The notes beneath the pieces are model-generated. The model did not search any database. It had not been told where the DNA came from and saw nothing but the letters and a program-made list of their open reading frames with translations. Position numbers and translations under genes: made by a program. 64,000 nucleotides of DNA from Lumbricus rubellus. Its lineage: Eukaryota > Annelida > Clitellata > Crassiclitellata > Lumbricidae. Of the stretch, positions 11,525 to 22,644 are shown one piece after another. The first letter of the stretch is position 1; each line of letters starts with the position of its first letter. The DNA is taken from contig OX243811.1 in NCBI GenBank assembly GCA_945859605.1, positions 39,029,244 through 39,093,243 of the forward strand. The letters are read 5' to 3'.

Positions 11525-11653
11525 ATGGGCACTCGCGACGTTCAAATTATAAACTTTTATAGCGCATTTATTTGTGTGAAAATATTTATCTGTGATGCGC
11601 TTACACAAATAAATGCGGTACAAAAGTTTATAATTTGAACGTCGCGCGTGCCC
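11525..11653. repeat. Inverted repeat with about 51-bp arms
   Basis: The left arm starts GGGCACTCGCGACGTTCAAA and the right arm ends TTTGAACGTCGCGCGTGCCC. The arms stay complementary through TTATAAACTTTTATAGCGCA, with a 25-bp spacer. It could be the remains of a small fold-back element. No TSD is evident. Confidence 0.75.
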
Positions 11654-12696
11654 ATACAAAAAAATGAGAAAAAGTCGCAAGATTTTAGATGATTTTTTGA
11701 AGCAAAAGACAAAAAACGTCATCAGAAATTGTAGATCGGTGGGGGAACTACGTCAGATAGTCACGTGACAAACTTATTAAGGCAGGTTATTGCTCTGTGT
11801 CGGACAGCCTCTGCGGCGATCCAATACATCGCCAATAGGATTTCAGACGCTCGTAAAAGCTAGCGCTATAAAAATGCTTGTCCATATTACATTACAACTA
11901 ATTGCATTCCGCTGTCAGTTTCTGTGGAAAATTCTAACTGAGGAATGCGCGCCGTTATGCATGCGCTCCTGCAGATGCGTTATAATGTCTGGAGACAGCA
12001 AATACCACCGTGCATGCAAGTCAAAACCACAAGTTCACCAACGATGTCGTAATGGATTATTTTATACATTGTGTGCCGCAGTCGCTGTGGCATATCGTCA
12101 GAATGAATAATAATAATATAAGTATTGAAGAAATTTCCGAGATCCTTGATCCCGACACAAACTCAGTTACATTTTTATTTATATAGATACATGAACTTTC
12201 ATTCTTGCTTATAACGACAGCTGCATGCGTGCGGTTACTATACATAGGCCTGTGTGCTGCGAATTGTCCGTAAATGCAGCTTTCGTAATATTACGGCACT
12301 CCATTATATATGAGGATGTAATATATATATATATATATACTATCTGGATGGTAAGCAATACTAAGCATGCGTTGGAGCTATAGTCTCTAAATCAGGTAGC
12401 ACCGTAATATTGGAGCGTTTGCAATACGTTGCTCCGGGTGTAGCCGAGTCAATTGGAAATGGCGACAGAAGTAAATCACTTTGCGTCTATACAAATTAAT
12501 GCAATCGTAATAATGATAATAATGTCGTCGAAACTGAGCAGATTATTCACTCTCGGACCAGTCTTGCCAACAGAGTACCCGCCCACCCGTCGAGCCTCGC
12601 AGTCAGGCTCCTACTTTGTGTATTGTATGCCATAAAAATGGCGGCTAATGCAGTCAACTCTGGATTCTGATATGCTATAGGATATTATATATAATA
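11654..12696. other. Unassigned intergenic DNA
   Basis: A palindrome CGTAATATTACG occurs at 12284, with a short (TA)n at about 12320-12339. Open frames at 11790-12110 and 12453-12635 have no recognisable product. Confidence 0.4.
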
Positions 12697-13693
12697 CACC
12701 GTGATTCAAAAAAAAGTAAGCCAAATGATTTTTCTTATATCTCTAATACCTGATGACATATCAAGCTAAAATTTTCCAAATATTTAGACAACTGGACCAA
12801 GAATACGATTCCAAAATTTCATGAGATAAGGTTGAACGGTTAAAAAGATATGTATCTTTCAACTTCATATGTCGACATTTCAGTTTACAAGCAATTTTCT
12901 GTTAGATTCAATTAAAAAGTAAGCCAAACTGTTTTTCTTGTATCTCTAATGCCTGTTTATTAATCATTCTAAAATTTTCAAAATATCTAGCGAATTGAAC
13001 CTAGAACAGGATTCCAAAATATCATGTCATAAATTTAAATGGATAAAAAGATACGAATATTTCAACTTCATCTTCAGAAATTTCAGTTTTCAGCATGTTT
13101 GTTATGGTGTTCTTTCGTTTCTCACACATTATGGCCTCCGAACAGCCCAGGTTTGAATCCTGTCGACTATAAAGTGTGGAACGTGATGCAAGACCAAGCC
13201 TACCAGACAACAATCCATAATATAAACGATCTGAAGCAACGCTTGTTGGAAGTGTGAGATGACCTGTGCCAGAGGATAATCGACGATGCATGCTGTTGCA
13301 TTATGGCGCCAGCGCCTCCAGGTTTGCGTGTAAGCAGTAGGAGGACATTTTGAGCATGTTATTAAATTAAATAATCAAACCATACTGTTGGGTCATATTG
13401 TTAGTTCAATTCTCTACAAATCTGGAAAATTTTAGGATGATTAATCAACAGGCATTAGAGATATAATGAAGCATTTCATTGAAACTGACAGAAAACTGCT
13501 TGTAAACTGAAATTTCTGTATATAAAGTTTAAATATTCATATCTTTTTATCCGTTAAACTTTATCTTGTAAAATTTTGGAATCATATTCTCGGTCCAATT
13601 CTCTAAATATTTCGACAATTTCAGCTTGATATGTCATCAGGCATTAGAGATATACGCAAAACATTTTGGCTTACTTTTTTTTGAATCACGGTG
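12697..13693. mobile_element. Tc1/mariner-type element with duplicated arms
   Basis: TA dinucleotides flank both ends (12695-12696 and 13694-13695). The element starts CACCGTGATTCAAAAAAAAG and ends in the reverse complement. Each end is a long arm: the left arm (about 12697-12905) is followed by a second diverged copy (about 12914-13085), and the right side mirrors this from about 13370 to 13693. Recurrent words are GTAAGCCAAA, ATCTCTAATRCCTG and CAAAATATY. Between the arms sits a mariner transposase remnant. At 997 bp with no intact transposase it is non-autonomous. Confidence 0.85.
13128..13350 (+). pseudogene. Mariner transposase C-terminal remnant
   Basis: The frame reads WPPNSPGLNPVDYKVWNVMQ, the region of mariner transposases holding the third catalytic Asp (LNPVDY), followed by QAYQTTIHNINDLKQRLLEV. 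A TGA at 13256-13258 sits where the family normally has Trp. The frame then continues DDLCQRIIDDACC. Only about the last quarter of a transposase survives, so it is a broken copy within the TIR element. Confidence 0.85.
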
Positions 13694-14284
13694 TAGCATG
13701 CATACTTATATAGTGCTAAATTAATGAGTTCTGCAGTTACGGAAAATAGGTCTCATGGCTGGGTTGTAGCGGGAGCGAAGTTGAGCGAAAAAATGTTTTT
13801 ACCTTGCAACAGCGGGTACACCATGCATGCAGAGAGTGAGGCTGAGTGGGGACAAAAAATTTAAATTTCAACGCCAGGTACCCATGGCATATTGAAAATT
13901 AGGACTACTTAACAGATATTTTTATATTCTCTATGTAAAAGTGTACATATAATTTATATATATATATTCCTTATCTATAAAGAAGATATATAGATCCATA
14001 TAATGTATATACATGTATATTCTTTATCTGTAAAGAAGAAAAGTATGCAACTTTGTAGGCCTAACTATCTAAATATTATATGTACCACAGAAACTTTTGA
14101 TTCATTCTTCTGATTGCTCCCAAATTTTCCAAGAATACTTCCTAGCACCCGACAAAAAACACAGGAAGGTTCGCGATCCCAAAATCTGACCCCTTCGTAA
14201 ATTATGAACATTTTAAATTTCGATTCGATAGCTAACGTTGCATTTAAGACGCCATTTTTTTTCACCGCCGAAGGCTGAGCTTAA
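13694..14284. other. Unassigned intergenic DNA
   Basis: AT-rich with TATATA patches around 13955-14015 and TAGGCCTA at 14056. No gene seen. Confidence 0.4.
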
Positions 14285-14765
14285 CACTTGAGTGCCCAAG
14301 GTAATTTTTGGTACACGTAGGCCCAAGGGGGGGGTCCGCGCGGACCCCAGCGTTTTCATGCTAATTTCTTGAGAAGGGATTGGAATATCGTAACAGAAGT
14401 TGGTTCTATGTAATCCCAAGTGAATTTGCAATCGATTGATGTATCATATGTTACAATTGCACCACCTGGTGTAAAATAATAGTTTAAAAATCTCGTGACA
14501 CATTTTATGCTTGTTCGCGTTATTTACCGAAGGAAGCCTATACGCGTGTATGAATATCAGCCGAATATCATGCGGTACCCTTAGTATATGCTCTGGTTGT
14601 GGGGTACAGGGTAGGACAATACTCACGAAAAATATACCATTCTGTGCCCAAATGGTTGGTCTAGGAATACCTAAAAGCATTTCTGCAGATTCATAGCCTT
14701 TAAAAAGTTATCCGGGAAAAACAGGCCTGGGGTCCGGTCGGACCCCCCCCTTGGGCACTCGAGGG
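14285..14765. mobile_element. piggyBac-like MITE
   Basis: Both sides carry TTAA (14281-14284 and 14766-14769), the piggyBac target duplication. The ends are inverted repeats: CACTTGAGTGCCCAAGG on the left and, reverse complemented, CCCTCGAGTGCCCAAGG on the right. A subterminal palindrome GGGGTCCGCGCGGACCCC on the left and GGGGTCCGGTCGGACCCC on the right lie next to G-runs. At 481 bp there is no transposase. The superfamily assignment is inferred from the TTAA and terminal form. Confidence 0.75.
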
Positions 14766-15038
14766 TTAACGCGCAATTCAACACATCGACCAGAAACATG
14801 TAAAGACGCAATTCAAGAGGATTCACTTAATGAAAATATGGACGGATGATCGCATGGTAAGAGAAAAAAAATTACAATAATAGTAATTAATATCGTATCT
14901 GAACGTTTATATAGCGCCTCTTGAAATGTGAACTATACCGGTATTCAGTGCAGAAACCCTGCAGCAGATTCATGCAAAATCATAATAAAAGCAATCTGAG
15001 TCTGAGCGACGATAGCACGCTAAGAAACCTTGCAGTGA

Positions 15039-15520
15039 CGGTGTCACGAAGTAGAGCATCATCTGTGTTAATTGTATCCCCCTAGAGGGCCTAGACGAAA
15101 AGCAATTGAACAGAGCCATTTCCCCGTGTATTTATTTTTACAAACTAACTTCTATCTGCTTTTATTTGAACAATAACACTAAAAGATATGTTTATTCGTA
15201 TACTAGATAATTTTGTTTCCTTTAGTTTTATAGCACTTAGAACATCTAGAACAAGCACTTAAGAACACTTATAGTCACTAAATAAAGTCGAGTTGCCTTG
15301 CACTGATCCTTGTTCAGGACACTTAAAACAATTGGAGTCACTTTAAATTTTCATCACAGCATAAATTTTTCAATCATGCGTATTTTTCAATAATTGGGAT
15401 AGAAATGGTTTATTTCCCTCGGATAGTCTATACCGGTAGGATATGTTCCATCAGGGAAGTAGATCATCAATTGATTCCCCCGGATAGCTTTAAGGGGGAA
15501 TGGAATATCCCGTGACACCG
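15039..15520. mobile_element. Interspersed TIR repeat, copy 1
   Basis: Starts CGGTGTCACG and ends CGTGACACCG, a perfect 10-bp TIR. The interior (TTTATTTTTACAAACTAACT, TAGATAATTTTGTTTCCTTT, GGACACTTAAAACAATT) is collinear with 54571-55231. No convincing TSD is visible, so the superfamily is left open. No coding capacity. Confidence 0.75.
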
Positions 15521-15659
15521 GCGAAAAACCGAAATTTCTCGGACAACGGTGCGTAATTCTACTAGTGAATAATTATAAATGTATGTATAAAAATATTCTA
15601 GATTTTATGTAGCGACAGTAGAAGTAGGCCTACATGTTTGTAGGCTAGCATGTAGACTA

Positions 15660-15960
15660 TGTAAGTTCCGTAGGTTTCATTAATGGCGACGTTGCTCATC
15701 CCCCGCTGCTTCCTGTATACACGCTGGTTCTCCGATGTTCATATTTCCGTCCGCTGGTTCCCCGTCGACTTCTTCCGTTCGACTGTATTATTGTTTTCGC
15801 GAGATTAATCCCGCGTGCGCATGCGCACCGTCTGTCAACTTCCTTCCGGAAAACTCTCGACGACTGCTTCTCTGAAAGTCGGTGTTTAATTAAGACGCGC
15901 GGAATAATCTCGACGACACTCTCACCGGAAGTGGGACTTCGTAATTAAACTACCACACGA
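15660..15960. promoter_or_regulatory. CpG-rich promoter-like island
   Basis: Contains a perfect NRF1-type palindrome TGCGCATGCGCA at 15816-15827, ETS-type sites (CTTCCGGAA near 15844 and ACCGGAAGTG near 15925) and TCGCGAGATT at about 15797. Such site clusters mark TATA-less promoters in animals. No exon can be tied to it, so the direction is unknown. Confidence 0.4.
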
Positions 15961-16084
15961 GTGTCCCATGTCTAGTCTCTAGTGAACGGCGATGATGAAA
16001 GACTCACAGACATGTAGCCTATATTGCGAACATGACGCGTGCATGCACCTGAATATAATTATGTGGCCTATATATGCGTGCACG

Positions 16085-16266
16085 TATATGTATGTAATAT
16101 GTATGTATGAATGTATGCAGCCTATGTATGTATGTATGTATGTATATATGTATATATGTATGTATGTATGCATGTATGTATGTATGTATGTATGTATGTA
16201 TGTATGTATGTATGTATGTATGTATGTATGTATGTATGTATGTATGTATGTATGTATGTATGTATG

Positions 16267-16297
<31 letters not shown>

Positions 16298-16650
16298 TAT
16301 GTATGTATGTACATGTATGTATGTATGTATGTATGTATGTATGTATGTATGTATGTATGTATGTATGTATGACATACATACATACATACATACATACATA
16401 CATACATACATACATACATACATACATACATACATACATACATACATACATACATAGGCTGCATACATACATACATTGTATGTATGTATGCAGCCTATGT
16501 ATGTATGTATGTATGTATGTATGTATGTATGTATGTATGTATGTATGTATGTATGTATGTATGTATGTATGTATGTATGTATGTATGTATGTATGCGGCC
16601 TATGTATGTACGTATGCATGTATGCATGTATGTATGTACCCGCAAGGATC
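16085..16650. repeat. (GTAT)n / (CATA)n microsatellite with strand switches
   Basis: A GTAT run up to 16371 turns abruptly into its reverse complement CATA (16372-16455) and back to GTAT (from 16478), separated by the words GCAGCCTATG or ATAGGCTGCATAC. The tract is thus a large imperfect palindrome. All Met-Tyr-Val-Cys and His-Thr-Tyr-Ile frames over it are repeat products. Confidence 0.95.
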
Positions 16651-16796
16651 TCTCGTCCGGCAGAGTATAATATAGGCCTACTTTGGTCTTCTAATCGGGA
16701 TTCATTTCCTCTATATGTCAGACAACAAGATGTACAATTGTACATGTTGGTTCTGTGTGTCCTCTAATTTGTTTCTTGGTTTTCAATATGCATAAT

Positions 16797-17108
16797 TAAT
16801 ACATACATACATACATACATACATACATACATACATACATACATACATACATACATACATACATGCATGCATGCATGCGTACATACATACATGTACATAC
16901 ATGTACATACATACATACATACATACATACATACATACATACATACATACATACATACATACATACATACATACATACATACATACATACATACATACAT
17001 ACATACATACATACATACATACATACATACATACATACATACATACATACATACATACATACATACATACATACATACATACATACACACGTACATACAT
17101 ACTTACGT
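16797..17108. repeat. (CATA)n microsatellite
   Basis: Nearly pure CATA tetramer over about 310 bp with CATG variants at 16862-16890. It abuts the TA-flanked element that starts at 17118. Confidence 0.95.
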
Positions 17109-17117
17109 ACGTACGTA

Positions 17118-18878
17118 GGGGAGACCGGGGTTGGTTGCAACAGGTGTTGGTTGCAACACCACTGATATTTCGGCGCTGCATAATAGCAACTCAAAATTAA
17201 GCAAACCATTTTGTAAAGAATACATTTTAGGCCAATGTGTCCTAATTTCTTAGCAATCGATTGATAATGTCTACTGAAAAAGAAAAAACTCGTTTTTGGC
17301 AATCGAAAGTAAATTTTTCGGTTTTTGGTTTTTTCGTTATACAGCCGAATGTTTTGAAGAAATATTTTTTGGTTTGGTTCTATAAGTTGGACAAGTAGTT
17401 CAGCTTGAAAATGCATTTAGTCATTTTATTTATAATCAGCGCCGTCGAAATTTTGTTCCATAAGACTGTCTAGGCATTGCTTCGGGGATGGTTGCAACAT
17501 TTTTTTTCGGGGATGGTTGCAACATGTTGCAACCAACCCCATACGCTTATTTCAATAAACCGCCTTCATTGTTGGCCTGCCCGTCGCAGTTAGAGCACAT
17601 TGTATTAAAATATTACAGGCACTATCCATTCTATAAATTGGTACACTGATTGAATTATATTAAGCCATGTTACATGCTCTAATCACTTGACCTCTGTTGG
17701 TCTATTTTTGACCACTAAACTATCCGTGACGATGAAACATTGTTAGCGAAAACTGATTGCATGCGGTTCTGCAAGTAAAGAAACAAAGATGTGTGTAAAA
17801 AATGACGTTAGTGAGAGCGGTGCTAGTCTTCGACTGTCAAAGTTACAAATTTAATTATTCAAAATTGTTGCAATAAATTGAGAAAGTAAATCTGCGTATG
17901 GAGAAATTATGACACCGACTTATCCCGGAGGTAACCAAAATCAATTGCTGACTATAATATTTGCAGATGTTTGGTGTCATGCATTATGGGTTATAAGCTT
18001 AATTGTGGAAGCAAGTGAACTTATTGTATTACTTTGAGGTGGTTTGCACTCGATATTTGTAGGGATTATGTGCCTCCATTGTTTTTTTATGCGAGATGCG
18101 AGTTAACTTCATTACCGGTACACATATTTCCATAAGATAATTATGTTCTGAATGGCCATATCGGTGCCAATCTTGAGGATGGATGACAAACACAAGCTTC
18201 TTCAACTGTAGGCTATGAGACGATTTATTGGGCATATATAATTAATAAATCAAGTTTGCAATATTTTTTGGTGGATGGACAACCATAACTCTCATACTGG
18301 AATCGATTCTATAGAGTTCCCTGAAAAACAAATCTGAAGGCTTGAAATAATCTTACATTTTAAATTAAATATTGAATATCATTAGCCCAATTAGGTAGAA
18401 GTAGCCGGTCAAACTCTATCGGTTATAGGCCACTGGAGAATAGGCTATTTATCAGACTTTTCGCATGACGATTACTAGGGCAAAACAGTTTTCTATCTTT
18501 TCTGATGCTCTCGATACTCTGAATTTTTGAATTTGTTTAATTATTACATTCTTATAAGTTAGATGCACAGGCAGGCCTCAGTTGGCCCCTGGGCTATGCA
18601 GCCTTATTTGAATATTTATGATACTTTCAATACTGTTGCAACCATCCCCGAGGGTTGTTGCAACCAACACCGGCCTGGGGCTGGTTGCAACATTTTGGAG
18701 CCCTCTGTTCAGTTAGTTATTGAAGGTACATGCTTGGTCACTGAGATCATCACTATATCTTGTTTTGATGCTGAGATATAAAGGATTCATATGGGCTAAA
18801 CGGTTTGCAGATAGCTCCAAAGATAAAAATGTTACACGTAAAAATGTGAAAAATGTTGCAACCAGCCCCGGTCTCTCC
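17118..18878. mobile_element. TA-flanked TIR element with GGTTGCAAC clusters
   Basis: Flanked by TA at 17116-17117 and 18879-18880. Left end GGGGAGACCGGGGTTGG; right end, reverse complemented, GGAGAGACCGGGGCTGG. Both ends continue into TTGCAAC. The word GGTTGCAAC or its complement recurs at about 17130, 17147, 17489, 17513, 17526, 18636, 18656, 18681 and 18853. The element sits between a (CATA)n tract and a short (GTAT)n tract. No transposase frame was seen in the 1,761 bp. Confidence 0.75.
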
Positions 18879-19086
18879 TACGTATGTATGTATGTATGTA
18901 TGATAGATCCGCAAAAGAACATGCGCTTCTAGATATCTATTATCGAAAGCCGTCGTCCTTGGCAACGAAGCAGTGAGATAAGGATCTGTTCGAGTCGAAA
19001 GAAGTCGATGTAGTCATCGTAGAATGAGAATTTTAAGGTTGACTGATCAACATCCAGATTCTGGTCCATGCAGTCTGAGCGCAGTG

Positions 19087-19528
19087 CAGTGACGTAACTA
19101 GCGTTGGGCTTGGGAGGGGCTTAAGCCCCCCCTAAACGAAGCTGAAGCCCCCCCAAATGAAATCAAGCCGTTGTATGCTTACGGCTAATTTAAATAGACT
19201 ACCGCATGGATGGCGTACAACGCCGTACATGCAGTTACGGACGACCGGCCATGACTGCCTAAAAATGGCTCCATTTGAGGTCGACACAGCCAAAAATGCG
19301 CTGGTCGCTGGGGCTCTTCCCCAGACCCCGCTGGGGAGCTTACGACGCTCCCCCAGACCCCCTAATCGGGACGGGCTTCGTGCCTTCGGCACTCGCAACT
19401 TCGCGCCTTCGGCGCCGCCACTCACGACCAATTCCAATACAGCGTCCTGGCACTTCTTTTACACTTTAAGCATTGGTCATACTTAAGGCTTAAGCCCCCC
19501 AAAACGAAAAATCCTAGTTACGTCCCTG
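19087..19528. mobile_element. hAT-type MITE
   Basis: Termini CAGTGACGTAACTAG and, reverse complemented, CAGGGACGTAACTAG. The flanking octamers are GCGCAGTG (19079-19086) and GCGCAGAG (19529-19536), an 8-bp TSD with one change. Subterminal GGCTTAAGCCCCCC motifs face each other. Inside are two short hairpins with TTCG loops, GTGCCTTCGGCAC and GCGCCTTCGGCGC. No transposase. Confidence 0.8.
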
Positions 19529-19660
19529 GCGCAGAGCACTGGAAGTAGCAGCAGGAGTGAGTTGTGGTAATCGAGACGGTTCTATAGATAGAGCGTTACA
19601 TTAATCAAGCAGGTCAGCCGAGAAGAGGAGGAACTTGATACCTAATCATGTTGTTCTTAA

Positions 19661-19731
19661 TCTTTTACCCGTTTGCCCCGAGAATATCCACTGAAAACGG
19701 GCCTAAAATTTAAAAATGAACGGGTAAAGGG
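19661..19731. mobile_element. Very short piggyBac-like MITE candidate
   Basis: TTAA flanks at 19657-19660 and 19732-19735. The left end TCTTTTACCCGTT and right end AACGGGTAAAGGG are inverted. At about 71 bp it may also be chance or a solo end. Confidence 0.4.
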
Positions 19732-19735
19732 TTAA

Positions 19736-21300
19736 TCACCGATATAATCACGACTTATAATTGAGGAAGGTCTGCTTCAGAGTTGATTTGCTTAATCAAA
19801 TTCAAAGATACAACTGTGGACATGCGTAACGTAATGTAATGTAATGTAAATCTTCGATGCGTGACTCATGCATGGCTGGAATTGTCCAGAACGCTGACGT
19901 TCCGCTCTATCGATCCGTGACGGTTATGATGGATTGATGGATTTGTGGAAGTTGCGGCTATTTCGTGTTGTTTGATAGCCTACGTGGGTTCTTTGGTATC
20001 TTTTACCTTTCGTTGGCTGAAGTTATATAGAAATATTTATGTCCGAATATTAAGAAAGTTTCGTCCAGTTGTTTCTAGATCTCAGTGTCGTATACGGCGT
20101 TGCAAATAATTAGATCTATACACATTGGAAAGTAAATGCAATTTAGTTTCATGAGACTTTATTTTCTATCGCATACATTAACGACTATGTTGTATATATA
20201 ATATGTATATGAGTCTGTAGGTTTGTTTGTATTATAGGCTATACATTTACCGGTAATCCGGTACGTAACTAGGAATTTCATGGAGCCCTTTAAATCACTG
20301 AAATGAATGAATAAACGAACGAACGAACGAACGAGCAAAAGAAAGAACGAACGAATGAACGGGGTTCTTCGACATGCATCAGACGCGAGCGAATGAGTCT
20401 CTCTCTTTTTCTTCTTTTCATATAAATGACTTGACTTCCTAATTTGTAATTGAGCGAGTGACTGATTGGTTGGTTGGTTGGCGAGCAGAGAGAACCTCCT
20501 CAGTCGTCTAATTCCACACCAACGACGTCGTCGTCGTCGTCGGTCAATCTCTCTTTCTTCGTCCTAATCGAATCTCGGCCTCCACAACTTACTGCCATCG
20601 AACCCTGGTCAACGTTCCCTCAACCCCCCTATACCCACCCAATATACCCACCCTTATATACCCACCATTGGCTTCGTCTCCTCTATTCGCGCCCTCATTA
20701 AATGTCAACGAGCTATATATTCGTTTTCCTGCATGCCTCGTGCCCCGTTTCCCCCTCCTTCCTTTCCTCCTTTTCCCATCATTCGTTTGTTCGTCTGGTC
20801 GTAATTTGCGCGCTAATTCAGAGCGCGGGAAGACCGCGGTGTTGACTTCCATTGATCATAGTTAGGACGCAGCAGCAGTGGAAAAGTATACGACGAGATG
20901 CAAATGCGTGAAATCGGAACCCCCACCTCAATCCCCCTCCCTCCGCTTCCTTCGTGGCCCCACAGTTGCAGTGGAAAAATTACTGATTGCTAAAAGTACA
21001 TGTATACTGTAAGGTAAGTTATAAGTTCGGCTGGGATGGGTAAGGTAAATCTATCGTCAAATTTAAGCAAGACAAGGCAGGTGAGAATATAGCTTTGTAT
21101 AATTATAATATTATAGTCCTACAGCAATGCAGACTGCAGAGCAACTCTGGGAAAAGCACGTGCAGGCAAGACGAGTCAGAGATAGGAATTGAAAGAAAAG
21201 GCAAAGTGAAGGTGAGGTAATGAAAATAAATGTGGGGCCTATATGATGACACCATGCGTACAGCTTTCAGCCTCTGTTGTTCTGCTTTTAAACTTCTCTC
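19736..21300. other. Unassigned intergenic DNA
   Basis: Small repeats only: GTAATGTAAT near 19830, (CGAA)n at 20314-20335, (GTCGTC)n near 20525. Pyrimidine-rich DNA with CCCACC words at 20620-20670. No gene seen. Confidence 0.4.
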
Positions 21301-21735
21301 TCTACGTGTTGTATCCGGGAATATGTCTGTCTATGCCTCTCTATGACTATAATATCTCACTGAGTCTCTGCTTCTGTTTACATGTATCCGTATAGGTGTC
21401 TGTTTCTCCATTCCTGCAAGTGTCTGTCTTTCTGCTTCTCTGTCTCTCTGTAATGTCTCAGTCTGCCGCTCTGACTGTCTGTTTGTATATTTCTGCCTCT
21501 GTCTACATGTCTGTCTATATCTCTTCTGTATGTCTCTCTCTCTCTCTCTGTCTGTCTCACTGTATCTCTCTGTCTCTCTCTCGACCTGTCTATGACTCTG
21601 GTTGCCTCTCTGCGTGTCTGTCTATCTGTATCTCTATGTATCTCCTTCTGCCTATCTATGTCTCTGTCTGTCTGCATGTCTCAATCAATACTTCATGGCG
21701 TTTCTCTTCTTCTCTGCAGTATATATATATATATA
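21301..21735. repeat. Imperfect (TCTG/TCTC)n tract ending in (TA)n
   Basis: Loose CTCTGTCT repeats followed by TATATATATA at about 21720-21735. Low complexity. Confidence 0.8.
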
Positions 21736-22405
21736 ATGCAGCATTCAGCGATGAACGCAGTTTTCTTTTGAACACCAAATCGACGATGAATCGCACGGCA
21801 TTATTTCCGCCCGTGTCGGAAATGGACGCTATATAAATCCGCCGCCTCCTGCCGCCGTTGAGGTGCGGTGGGTCCTAGAGCGACATACACGCTCACGCTC
21901 ATGCAGCTAATAGTTTGCTTTCTTATAAATAACATCTCGTCGTCTCACCGTCGTTGCTGCTGTTGCTGCTGCTGCTGCTCGCGGTTCTTGTTTTGTCGTC
22001 GAACGATCGTTTTGATGGATTGCACGATTTTCAAAATTATATGCAGCTAAGCATTACTTCATTTCACAAGTCATGAGAACACGGACTGCTTAATAACAGC
22101 AAGTGGACGGGAGGCCATCGACGCCATTCGTTTGTTCCCGACTGCGAAAGTCTCCGCAGGATATATACATGTAATGTCATGTATAATTATGTCGGAGTAA
22201 GACATGCGATGCACAATAATGGTTTATATATATATATATATATTAATATACATACATTATATTTGTATATATGCGTAATGATTTATGGAAGTAGGCTATA
22301 ATATGCACTTCTCGCAGTAAATGAGTTTAATTGCCTTATGTATCTGGAACAATGACACAAACAATTTGTATAAATATACACTACTTATATATAGCTATAA
22401 TAAAT
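21736..22405. other. Unassigned; weak TATA context at about 21824
   Basis: GCTATATAAATCCGCC at about 21823 resembles a TATA box and is followed by an ATG at 21901 with a hydrophobic start. The same GCTATATAAAT word is a common retroelement tail in this DNA (compare 2920), so a promoter is not claimed. Confidence 0.3.
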
Positions 22406-22475
22406 TACACGAACTCAGTGGTACCTGTATAATCATATAATATATGATTATACAGGTACTACTGAGTTCGTGTAG
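22406..22475. repeat. Near-perfect 70-bp palindrome
   Basis: The arm ACACGAACTCAGTGGTACC pairs with GGTACTACTGAGTTCGTGT, and the arms continue through TGTATAATCATATA to a loop of a few bases. Only one position differs, and as RNA it would be a G-U pair. The loop is too short for a typical microRNA precursor. Confidence 0.85.
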
Positions 22476-22608
22476 TTTATGTGCATATATTATGTATATG
22501 CATGATTGCATATAATATAGATCTATGCATAAACATATAATATCATGACTTCGTATGATATAATTTATACACATGAACCACAATGTGTTTGGTATTATGT
22601 CCAATTGT

Positions 22609-22644
<36 letters not shown>

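Noticed and set aside
16019..16767. Several open frames of 100-218 codons on both strands
   Set aside because: They consist of Met-Tyr-Val-Cys or His-Thr-Tyr-Ile repeats dictated by GTAT/CATA tetramers in every frame.
20262..20300. Possible hAT end (ACGTAACTAGGAATTT)
   Set aside because: Similar to the terminus at 19087 but no opposite end or duplicated octamer was found.
21823..21910. TATA box and start codon
   Set aside because: The TATA word equals a common retroelement tail here, and the frame after the ATG is mainly a CTG triplet run.
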